This document shows positions 1-5,528 of a DNA stretch of 6,818 bases, in pieces. The notes beneath the pieces are model-generated. The model was not told the origin of the DNA and made no database searches. It saw nothing but the letters and a program-made list of their open reading frames with translations. The stretch comes from Bdellovibrio sp. CG10_big_fil_rev_8_21_14_0_10_47_8 (GTDB lineage: Bacteria; Bdellovibrionota; Bdellovibrionia; Bdellovibrionales; Bdellovibrionaceae), in assembly GCA_002773975.1 (NCBI GenBank), contig PEZR01000118.1, positions 5,379-12,196 of the forward strand, in the 5' to 3' direction. Made by a program: the position numbers and the translations under genes. The stretch's first letter is position 1. The number at the start of each line of letters is the position of its first letter.

Positions 1-238
1 TTTGCAGACCCGTGACCTGATCTTTCATCAAAGCGATCAGGGGGGAAATAACGATAACCAACTGATCTTTACTGACTGCGGGCAATTGGTAGCACAGGGA
101 TTTGCCACCACCCGTTGGCAGAACCGCCAAAACATCCTGACCTGTGAGGACGGATTGGATAATTTCCTCCTGGCCCTTTCGAAAAGAGTCCAGAATAAAT
201 TGTTGTCGAAGAACTTTATGGATTTGGTGATCAGTCAT
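1..238 (-). CDS. recQ: ATP-dependent DNA helicase RecQ, N-terminal part (runs off left edge)
   Basis: The first 79 residues of a RecQ-type superfamily 2 helicase, which unwinds DNA 3' to 5' in recombination and replication-fork repair. The visible part carries the RecQ Q-motif region (FRKGQEEII, residues 19-27), the Walker A motif (LPTGGGKSLCYQLPA, 40-54, with Lys46 as the ATP-binding lysine) and motif Ia (ISPLIALMKDQV, 64-75). These follow the order and spacing of the RecQ family closely. The DEAH box, the zinc-binding domain and any HRDC domain lie outside the window. The start at 238 puts the Q-motif about 20 residues in, as in known RecQ proteins. The upstream AAGTGAG is only a modest ribosome binding site. 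The gene lies 111 bases downstream of the L,D-transpeptidase gene on the same strand, with an inverted repeat between them. RecG or DEAD-box helicases are unlikely given the GGGKSLCYQ motif. Confidence 0.95.
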   Translation of the reverse strand, partial: MTDHQIHKVLRQQFILDSFRKGQEEIIQSVLTGQDVLAVLPTGGGKSLCYQLPAVSKDQLVIVISPLIALMKDQVTGLQ

Positions 239-257
239 AGTCTCACTTCAGTTGCAA

Positions 258-310
258 GACCAACACCCTAACAAATTGCCCCGTAAATGGCAGCGAAAAC
301 TGTGTTGGTC
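258..310. repeat. 9-bp perfect inverted repeat upstream of recQ
   Basis: GACCAACAC at 258-266 is the exact reverse complement of GTGTTGGTC at 302-310, with 35 bases between the arms. A small inner pairing (TGCC 277-280 with GGCA 289-292) could fold inside the loop. It lies in the recQ leader or promoter region and just after the transpeptidase gene. It could be an operator or an RNA structure in the recQ leader. No T-run follows it, so it is not a normal terminator. Confidence 0.4.
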
Positions 311-320
311 CGAATCACGA

Positions 321-342
321 ACAAAATGAGACCATGATGGTC
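321..342 (-). terminator. Weak candidate terminator after the L,D-transpeptidase gene
   Basis: Read on the minus strand, GACCA-TCA-TGGTC (positions 342-330) can form a 5-bp hairpin with a three-base loop, followed by TCATTTTGT. It begins 8 bases past the transpeptidase stop codon. The stem is short and the T-run is interrupted, so termination would be inefficient and read-through into recQ is possible. Confidence 0.25.
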
Positions 343-349
343 GGACGTG

Positions 350-1285
350 CTAGCGTTTAACTTGGTCGGTCACAATGATCAGAGCGCTTATAGCATTGAT
401 CGTGCCCCAGATCGAAGTAGACTGAACACTGTATTTCACATTTCCATTGGCATTCAATTCGGGCTTTCCATCGGGGGAAACAACCGGAACACCTCGATTA
501 TCAGTCGCTGTTTTCAGATTCCAATAAAGATATTCAGCCAGTGCTGCAGGCAAACGAACGCATCCGCCAGAGGCCTTTTCACCAAGAGCGTCTTCGGTGC
601 CTGGTATAGCTTTGTGCAAAGCAATGGCGCGATTGAAAAAGATCGCATTCTCCATATATGTGCAAAGCTGTTTTCGAGCCAATGCCGAGGCAAGTCTCCC
701 AAGAAGACTGTCGCAAAGGCTGCTGGAATAGCTTTCGGACTTATGTTTTTCTGAGAAATACTGAGGCACATAGTAACCCGTCGGCGTTACGCTCCAAGAA
801 TCCTTCCGAGAATGATGTTCTCCTTTCGCTTCATAGCCGTGACGACCAGTGGAGACCAGAAATTTTTCCGAGGATCGAATTTTTGTCTGAACTTCGGCGA
901 TACGCCCTGGACGTTCAGCAGTCTTCTGCTCCAAGTATTTAATTTCGTCTTTTTCGTCAGAAGTACGTTTTGATTTGGACTGCAGTTCATAGATTCGAGC
1001 CAGCTGTTTTTGTTGTAGGTCATTGAGATAAGACACTACCTCATCAACTTTGACCGGCTGTCCATTTTTGAGAATCTGAATTGTTTGCCGATCAAAACCG
1101 TCTGTCGAGCGGTTGACGACGACAATGTACTGGAAATCTTTCATCCATGGTTTTGACTCAAGATCCGACATTTCAAATGAAGCTGGGTACTCGGTCGGGT
1201 ACGAAACTTGAGCTTGGGCGACGCTAGGGCCGCTACCGAGAAGCGCGAAAAGAAGACCGAAACTGAGACCTGATAATCGAGACAT
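350..1285 (-). CDS. Secreted YkuD-family L,D-transpeptidase with a helical insertion
   Basis: A 311-residue periplasmic enzyme predicted to form or exchange peptide bonds in peptidoglycan through a cysteine thioester. Residues 1-25 are a Sec signal peptide with a likely cleavage site after AQA. The YkuD domain starts near residue 52 (YIVVVNRSTDGF), is interrupted at about 80-139 by a charged, probably coiled-coil stretch, and resumes at FLVSTGRHGYE (142-152) and TPTGYYVP (167-174). The catalytic motif is His224, then 14 residues, then SGGCVRLP (239-246), with Cys242 as nucleophile. The usual SHGC is SGGC here, a variant I recall in other proteobacterial members. Cys191 and Cys208 could form a disulfide. 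The start at 1285 has a strong GGGGGA ribosome binding site. The gene is divergent from the NlpC/P60-like lipoprotein. Whether it acts on self wall, on lipoprotein anchoring or on prey wall cannot be read from sequence. Confidence 0.88.
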   Translation of the reverse strand: MSRLSGLSFGLLFALLGSGPSVAQAQVSYPTEYPASFEMSDLESKPWMKDFQYIVVVNRSTDGFDRQTIQILKNGQPVKVDEVVSYLNDLQQKQLARIYELQSKSKRTSDEKDEIKYLEQKTAERPGRIAEVQTKIRSSEKFLVSTGRHGYEAKGEHHSRKDSWSVTPTGYYVPQYFSEKHKSESYSSSLCDSLLGRLASALARKQLCTYMENAIFFNRAIALHKAIPGTEDALGEKASGGCVRLPAALAEYLYWNLKTATDNRGVPVVSPDGKPELNANGNVKYSVQSTSIWGTINAISALIIVTDQVKR

Positions 1286-1321
1286 AAATCCCCCTTTTTG
1301 TGTTTCTAACGATGGGGGTTT
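1286..1321 (-). promoter_or_regulatory. Leader hairpin that could mask the transpeptidase ribosome binding site
   Basis: On the minus strand, AAACCCCC (1321-1314) can pair with GGGGGATTT (1294-1286), giving eight base pairs with one bulged A and a 19-base loop. The GGGGGA arm is the ribosome binding site, and the stem ends directly at the ATG. When folded it would hide the site, which suggests control of translation. This is read from base pairing alone; a role is inferred. Confidence 0.4.
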
Positions 1322-1509
1322 CTACCTGTCCCGGGGCGGCAAGGCTAGTGCCTATCCGGAAAAACAGAGAGATCATTGAAATCCATGACATTTGCAGAAA
1401 AAATTTCAGGTTTTTAAGATGGAAAAGGTGTCTTGGTCATTGGTCCAGGAATGGGCACGTTGGACAGCTCTTCTTTGTTTTCAAGAGTGAGCGTTGTCAA
1501 AATAGACCT
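1322..1509. other. Divergent intergenic region between transpeptidase and NlpC/P60-like lipoprotein genes
   Basis: With the leader hairpin, the gap between the two divergent starts is 224 bases and should hold promoters for both genes. I could not find a convincing -35/-10 pair for either. A perfect TTGACA lies on the minus strand (1500-1495), but the hexamer 17 bases on is CAAAGA, which is poor. The stretch is open in the lipoprotein frame from 1300, but the encoded residues look random and end just before a perfect lipoprotein signal peptide, so I treat it as non-coding. A short tandem repeat (TTGGTCA, TTGGTCC) lies at 1433-1446. Confidence 0.6.
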
Positions 1510-2937
1510 ATGAAAATATTGCTTTTTTGCCTTGGGTTTATTTTTTTAAGTGCGTGTGCCTCTTCGTCGCCGGATCTTGATCGCCCCATTGCTGTCGCGG
1601 TAAAAAATATCAGATGCCCGCAGCCTCAGATAGAGAGCGAACTTTTTAATGTTCTTTACGCCGCGCTGGCGGATCAAAAGAAAATTCCATCTTTGCGAAA
1701 CATCAATCAGAGTTTTCATTTTGTCTTGGTGAACGAGTCAATCTCCGAACAACAACGAGTTGCTGTTGAAAATTTGATTCAAGAATTTTATTCGATCTTT
1801 CTTGGCTCTGAGACTTCAGATCCTCAGAGACTTTTGGGCATTGTGGCTGCGGCCGAAGTTGGCGTTCAGACCAGTCCGGAGGAAGTCGAAATTCAACTGA
1901 AGCTTCGCAAATTCAAGAGCAAGTGGGATGAACTCAATCTGTTTGAAAAGGGAAGTTGCCCCCAGGACGAAAGCTCCACACGTTCTGAGACTCTGTCGGT
2001 ACGGCCACCTTATTTGAACACCAACCTGATGGTTTATGGAGCCAGAAAAACACTCGGAACCGCTTATCAAAGTTGTCAGGCCATTGAAAAAGTCGAGTTG
2101 ACCTCCGATGTTCCTCCCGTTGAGGGAATCGATATTGTGGGAACTCATCCCGATGGAATTGGTTCTCGTCGAGTGATCGGTGATCTGCCCCAGTTGCTAT
2201 CGACAGATTATTATTTGCAGGGCTTTCAGCCAAGCTCAGTCTGTTTGGATATTCGGAAGAGTCCGATGATCTATGATTATGGTGGAAAACCATCGGCGAC
2301 TTCGATGAGCACCTCTCCGTTGAATTTCTTTAAGGATGCGGGAGACGGAACCTCTGTCTTGGGGATTGATTGTTCAGGTTATGTTTTTTCGGCGATTGCC
2401 AGCGCAGGTCTGAACCTAGATCCGAAAAAAAACATGAAGGCAATTTTTGTTCAAGGGATTGGCTCCAGGGCCTATCTGGATCCTGAGAACAATGGCATGA
2501 GCTGTTTAAGAAAAGTTGAAATGGGAGTCAGTGGAACATTGAAGCCGGGGGACATCGCAGCTGTTCCTGGGCATGTCTTTATGATCGACCAGGTGGGCTT
2601 GGATCCTTTGGGAATCAATTCCGTTCAGAAGGAAAAAGATTGTGATCACCTGACGTCAGACCAGTTTGATTTTGTAATTGCGCAGAGCAGTCCTACAAAG
2701 GGTGGAATTGGAATCAATCGATCGGCGGCCAAGGACTATCTTCCTGAAAGTTTGAAAATGAAGGTGGGGTTCGAGACAACTGCCAGGGAGCTCTGTCATG
2801 CCAAGTGGCAGAACAAAGACCTGTTCCTGAGGGTAGACAACTTTCAAATTTCACGACACCAAATGTCGGGCGCCTGTCTGGCCTCAAAGCCCATAGCGCT
2901 GGTCGGGGAAGGCTGCGTGTCGTCTTGCTCATTTTGA
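1510..2937 (+). CDS. NlpC/P60-like cysteine peptidase lipoprotein
   Basis: A 475-residue predicted lipoprotein. The signal peptide MKILLFCLGFIFLSAC ends in the lipobox LSAC with Cys16 as the lipidated residue, which fixes the start at 1510 although the frame is open upstream. The C-terminal part resembles NlpC/P60 peptidases, which cut peptide links in peptidoglycan: GIDCSGYV (285-292) holds nucleophile Cys288, GDIAAVPGHVFMID (347-360) holds His355, and FVIAQSS (388-394) offers Gln392 as the third polar residue. Residues 17 to about 270 match no family I recognise. The C-terminus is cysteine-rich (Cys429, 456, 469, 473), which suggests disulfides in the periplasm. No good ribosome binding site precedes the ATG; GAGTGAG is about 17 bases away. 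The downstream genes on the same strand are a small membrane ORF, pstB and a MepA-like lipoprotein, with gaps near 100 bases. Fold assignment is fairly sure; substrate and partners are unknown. Confidence 0.8.
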   Translation: MKILLFCLGFIFLSACASSSPDLDRPIAVAVKNIRCPQPQIESELFNVLYAALADQKKIPSLRNINQSFHFVLVNESISEQQRVAVENLIQEFYSIFLGSETSDPQRLLGIVAAAEVGVQTSPEEVEIQLKLRKFKSKWDELNLFEKGSCPQDESSTRSETLSVRPPYLNTNLMVYGARKTLGTAYQSCQAIEKVELTSDVPPVEGIDIVGTHPDGIGSRRVIGDLPQLLSTDYYLQGFQPSSVCLDIRKSPMIYDYGGKPSATSMSTSPLNFFKDAGDGTSVLGIDCSGYVFSAIASAGLNLDPKKNMKAIFVQGIGSRAYLDPENNGMSCLRKVEMGVSGTLKPGDIAAVPGHVFMIDQVGLDPLGINSVQKEKDCDHLTSDQFDFVIAQSSPTKGGIGINRSAAKDYLPESLKMKVGFETTARELCHAKWQNKDLFLRVDNFQISRHQMSGACLASKPIALVGEGCVSSCSF

Positions 2938-3006
2938 CGGCAATATGCGCTGTGTTCACAGATCCTAAACAAATCCTGACAAAGACATTCAGAGGGTCAT
3001 GATATT

Positions 3007-3032
3007 CCCTGAGTCATCCCCTGAGGAGTCAG
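3007..3032 (+). repeat. Short direct and inverted repeats at the small-ORF ribosome binding site
   Basis: CCCTGAG occurs at 3007-3013 and again at 3019-3025, a 12-base period. CTGAGTC (3009-3015) also pairs with GAGTCAG (3026-3032) with one mismatch, so the GGAG ribosome binding site of the small ORF at 3035 falls inside a possible stem. The repeats are short and could be chance. Confidence 0.25.
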
Positions 3033-3034
3033 AA

Positions 3035-3142
3035 ATGAATTCAGCCCTTCATCGCCTCTCTAAGTATGTTGATATTCAGCTATTAATGTCCTCCCTGATT
3101 GCAGCCATGATTTTGCTCGCAACTGCTAGAATCATGGCCTAG
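3035..3142 (+). CDS. Candidate 35-residue single-pass membrane peptide
   Basis: A small open frame with a strong ribosome binding site: GAGGAG at 3023-3028, six bases before the ATG. The N-terminus is basic (MNSALHRLSK, with His6, Arg7 and Lys10) and is followed by one hydrophobic segment (IQLLMSSLIAAMILLATA, residues 14-31) and a short tail (RIMA). That arrangement predicts an inner-membrane helix with the N-terminus in the cytoplasm. An in-frame ATG at 2999 would give 47 residues, but its purine run is only two bases away, so the shorter form is preferred. The ORF sits 97 bases after the NlpC/P60-like gene and 76 before pstB. I recognise no family. It could partner a nearby membrane system, act as a leader peptide, or be a chance ORF; the ribosome binding site and membrane pattern together make it worth listing. 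Confidence 0.45.
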   Translation: MNSALHRLSKYVDIQLLMSSLIAAMILLATARIMA

Positions 3143-3162
3143 GGCTTTGTTGTCGACGACCC

Positions 3163-3191
3163 TTGATCTGGGTCTTATTGCTATTTACATT
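3163..3191 (+). promoter_or_regulatory. Candidate promoter for pstB
   Basis: TTGATC (3163-3168) and TACATT (3186-3191) are spaced by 17 bases and each match four of six positions of the sigma-70 consensus. Transcription would start near 3198, about 20 bases before the pstB ATG. A small inverted repeat (GACCC 3158-3162, GGGTC 3170-3174) overlaps the -35 element and could be an operator or a weak attenuator. No recognisable Pho box is present. Confidence 0.3.
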
Positions 3192-3218
3192 CGCTATTGA
3201 TTTAGAGAGAACAATGAA

Positions 3219-3995
3219 ATGATCAATGGTGTAAGCGCTAAAATCGCTGACGTGCAAAATTTGAATTTTAGTTACGGTGAAAAGCAGGTGCTAAAAAGCA
3301 TTTCTATGCCGGTTTATGAAAAAAAAGTGACGGCGCTCATTGGCCCCTCTGGCTGTGGTAAAACAACATTGCTTCGTTGTTTTAATCGGATGCACGATCT
3401 TTATAAAACCACGTACTATGAGGGTCAGATTTTACTCTATCCAAAAGGCCTCAACATTTTGGGTCGAGATCTTGAACCTATGGAAGTCCGTATGCGGATC
3501 GGGATGGTTTTTCAAAAGCCAAACCCTTTTCCAAAATCCATCGCCGAAAATGTGGCATATGGTCTTCGTATTCGAGGAATTAAAAAAAACAGCTTCATCA
3601 AAGATAAAATCGAAGAGTCCCTGAAGCAGGCCGGACTGTGGGACGAGGTCAAGGACCGGCTGGGCTCCTCGGCGCAGATGCTTTCCGGGGGGCAACAGCA
3701 AAGACTATGTATTGCGCGAGCTTTGGCAACGGAACCCGAGATTTTGCTCCTTGATGAACCAACCTCGGCGTTGGATCCCATTTCCACTGCCCATATTGAG
3801 GAGCTGATTGTCGAGTTGAAAAATCGAGTGACCATTATGATGGTCACTCACAATCTCCATCAAGCAGCTCGGGTCTCTGACTATACGGGTTTTATGTTTA
3901 TGGGCGATCTTGTTGAGTTTGGTCCAACCAATGAACTCTTCACCAACCCACTCGATCAGCGTACTGAAAACTATATCACGGGCCGATTTGGCTGA
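3219..3995 (+). CDS. pstB: Phosphate ABC transporter ATP-binding protein PstB
   Basis: A 258-residue cytoplasmic ATPase, the usual PstB length, that powers high-affinity phosphate import through the PstC-PstA channel and helps signal phosphate status through PhoU and PhoR. All ABC ATPase motifs are intact: Walker A GPSGCGKTT (42-50, Lys48), Q-loop Gln99, signature LSGGQQQR (155-162), Walker B ILLLDEP (175-181, Glu180), D-loop SALD (183-186) and switch His211. PstB-specific stretches are NRMHDL (56-61), FQKPNPFPKSI (98-108) and the ending YITGRFG. The ATG at 3219 has AGAGAGA eight bases upstream; a two-codon frame (ATG AAA TGA) at 3214 overlaps it. No pstS, pstC, pstA or phoU is next to it in this window, so its permease must be encoded elsewhere. 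Its neighbours are two peptidoglycan lipoproteins. Family assignment is very secure. Confidence 0.96.
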   Translation: MINGVSAKIADVQNLNFSYGEKQVLKSISMPVYEKKVTALIGPSGCGKTTLLRCFNRMHDLYKTTYYEGQILLYPKGLNILGRDLEPMEVRMRIGMVFQKPNPFPKSIAENVAYGLRIRGIKKNSFIKDKIEESLKQAGLWDEVKDRLGSSAQMLSGGQQQRLCIARALATEPEILLLDEPTSALDPISTAHIEELIVELKNRVTIMMVTHNLHQAARVSDYTGFMFMGDLVEFGPTNELFTNPLDQRTENYITGRFG

Positions 3996-4089
3996 GCCTG
4001 TTTTTTGTCGATGTCTAAAAGTTGGACACCCTTGAATCCCTGAGCTCGAAAGAGCAAGCCATTATCTTGGAACTGGGAGGGCATCTTTC

Positions 4090-4113
4090 GTGCATTTTAA
4101 TTCTGAGTTATGA
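4090..4113 (+). promoter_or_regulatory. Possible seven-codon leader ORF coupled to the MepA-like gene
   Basis: GGGAGGG at 4075-4081 is the best ribosome binding site in this gap. It lies 8 bases before a GTG that opens a frame reading MHFNSEL and then TGA (4111-4113), which overlaps the ATG of the MepA-like gene as ATGA. That gene's own ribosome binding site is weak (TGAG), so translation could be coupled to the leader. The frame is too short to judge by codon use, so this stays tentative. Confidence 0.3.
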
Positions 4114-5528
4114 TGTGGAAACGTAGGCTCATATATATTTCAGGTGCTCTTCTATTGATCTTGGTCGGCTGTGGTCCTGGCGCAGACCTTAGGGACACGC
4201 AGTCTGGATTTCGTCGGATTGAAGACCCAGGCGTTCAGGTTGTGAACCTTCATTCGACGGATCAAGGTATTTCGCGAAACTCAGGTAAAATTCAAGCGAC
4301 AGATTTAAAAGCGGATTGGAATGACACCCAGATGGTCTTGCATAGAAAGTTTTCCATCGATCACCAGGATTTGGGTAACATCGAGTTAAAAGGAACACGT
4401 AAGGATAATGTCGTCGTTCTAGAGCCAGTGAGTTCACGATACAAAGACAGTCTAAAAGCCAAAGTTTTTTGTACCTCGGATGAAGGTCAATGTGCTGACT
4501 TTTTTATTGATCTTTTTTATCAGGAAGAGCCTCAGTCCGAAGTCTTCCACGACCAGTATGTCATGGACAATCAACAAGCCTCGGCTGTACAGCGAGAAGC
4601 CCCAGAACAAAGCGATGATCCTGCGACCTCAGATCCATCGTTGTTATATCCGTCCGTGGAAGCTGGGGATGTTGAAATCATCAGCAGTGATGCCCACAGA
4701 GTGGATGCAGGCTACGTAGGGACCACAGATCAAGAAATTAAAACAATGTTTCAGTTGCCGAAAATGACGAAGCCCCCGGTGACAAAGGCCGAGACCCAAA
4801 TGCGAGTTCCGGTCGTCGATAAAACGGCCGTTTCTACACCAAAGAAAAACATCTCGGTGCCAACGGTTTCAGATCAGGCGATCAATGCGCCATATTTTGA
4901 TAAAAGCAGGTGGGTTTATGGCAAATTGCAGAATCCGACAAACTTTCTCCAGCTGAGTCTGCAAGGTGGTTTGTTTAAAATTCTTTGGCCTGATTACAAG
5001 CGCTACTACGGAACGACAACTCTCGCGAATTTGCTGCTAGAAATGTCTCAATTTATGAGATCAAGAATTCCCAACTATCAACTGTTGTTGGGATCTATCG
5101 CGAGTTTGCGAGGAGGAACTTTGCCAGGGCAAAGCAGTCACCAAAATGGACTGGATATGGATGTTGCCTATGTTTCAGACAACGCGGGTCCAGATTATGT
5201 CGGTAAATACCCAGTGATGGTCAGCAATGGGAAAGTCAGTGAACACCTGCGAATTCAAGATCAGTGGGCTCTGTTAAAACGAGCATTTCAGACAGGCTTT
5301 GTGGAGGTTGTTTTTGTGGATGCGGCGATCAAGAAGGCATTATGCACCGAAGCTATTCGATCGGGAGACCTGAAAAGCAGAAATGACCGAAATTATGCTT
5401 TTCAAACTTTGCGTCGGATTTTGCCAGAGGCTCGACACGCCAATCATTTTCACGTTCGCGCCAAGTGCACGCAGGATCAACCAAGATGTTATCAGGCCTT
5501 AACTCCACTGGACAACAGTGGTTGTTAG
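4110..5528 (+). CDS. MepA-like (M74) murein endopeptidase lipoprotein with long N-terminal extension
   Basis: A 472-residue predicted lipoprotein. A basic N-terminus and hydrophobic stretch lead to the lipobox LVGC, with Cys21 as the lipidated residue. The C-terminal 200 residues match MepA, the zinc-dependent penicillin-insensitive endopeptidase that cuts cross-linked peptidoglycan peptides. SSHQNGLDMDVAY (342-354) supplies His344 and Asp351, seven apart like the E. coli zinc ligands His113 and Asp120; HANHFHVRAKC (443-453) supplies His448, matching His211. Residues 22 to about 260 are not part of MepA: they contain acidic, Pro/Ser/Thr-rich, probably flexible sequence (about 137-260) and a Cys119-Cys128 pair. 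E. coli MepA is shorter and periplasmic, not lipidated. The start is 4110 or the adjacent ATG at 4113, since an in-frame TGA at 4104 blocks anything earlier. The gene ends exactly where the convergent H-like gene ends. Confidence 0.87.
   Translation: MMWKRRLIYISGALLLILVGCGPGADLRDTQSGFRRIEDPGVQVVNLHSTDQGISRNSGKIQATDLKADWNDTQMVLHRKFSIDHQDLGNIELKGTRKDNVVVLEPVSSRYKDSLKAKVFCTSDEGQCADFFIDLFYQEEPQSEVFHDQYVMDNQQASAVQREAPEQSDDPATSDPSLLYPSVEAGDVEIISSDAHRVDAGYVGTTDQEIKTMFQLPKMTKPPVTKAETQMRVPVVDKTAVSTPKKNISVPTVSDQAINAPYFDKSRWVYGKLQNPTNFLQLSLQGGLFKILWPDYKRYYGTTTLANLLLEMSQFMRSRIPNYQLLLGSIASLRGGTLPGQSSHQNGLDMDVAYVSDNAGPDYVGKYPVMVSNGKVSEHLRIQDQWALLKRAFQTGFVEVVFVDAAIKKALCTEAIRSGDLKSRNDRNYAFQTLRRILPEARHANHFHVRAKCTQDQPRCYQALTPLDNSGC

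Noticed and set aside
347..754. Plus-strand open frame opposite the L,D-transpeptidase
   Set aside because: It lies antisense to a gene with a signal peptide and an intact catalytic motif, and its translation shows no family features.
1433..1446. Tandem TTGGTCA/TTGGTCC repeat before the NlpC/P60-like gene
   Set aside because: Two seven-base units are too little to support an operator.
1934..2293. Minus-strand frame inside the NlpC/P60-like gene
   Set aside because: It is antisense to a well-supported lipoprotein, and its translation looks random.
2951..2960. TGTGTTCACA resembling a CRP half-site pair
   Set aside because: The CRP consensus has six bases between TGTGA and TCACA; here the palindrome arms are separated by only two.
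3214..3222. Two-codon frame ATG AAA TGA overlapping the pstB start
   Set aside because: The ribosome binding site spacing favours the pstB ATG at 3219, so the upstream ATG is probably incidental.
3990..4006. GGC-TGA-GCC followed by six T after pstB
   Set aside because: A three-pair stem is too weak for a convincing terminator, although the T-run is suggestive.
4044..4055. GCTC-GAAA-GAGC tetraloop hairpin between pstB and the MepA-like gene
   Set aside because: Only four base pairs and no T-run follows, so it is not a terminator; too small to claim as an RNA element.
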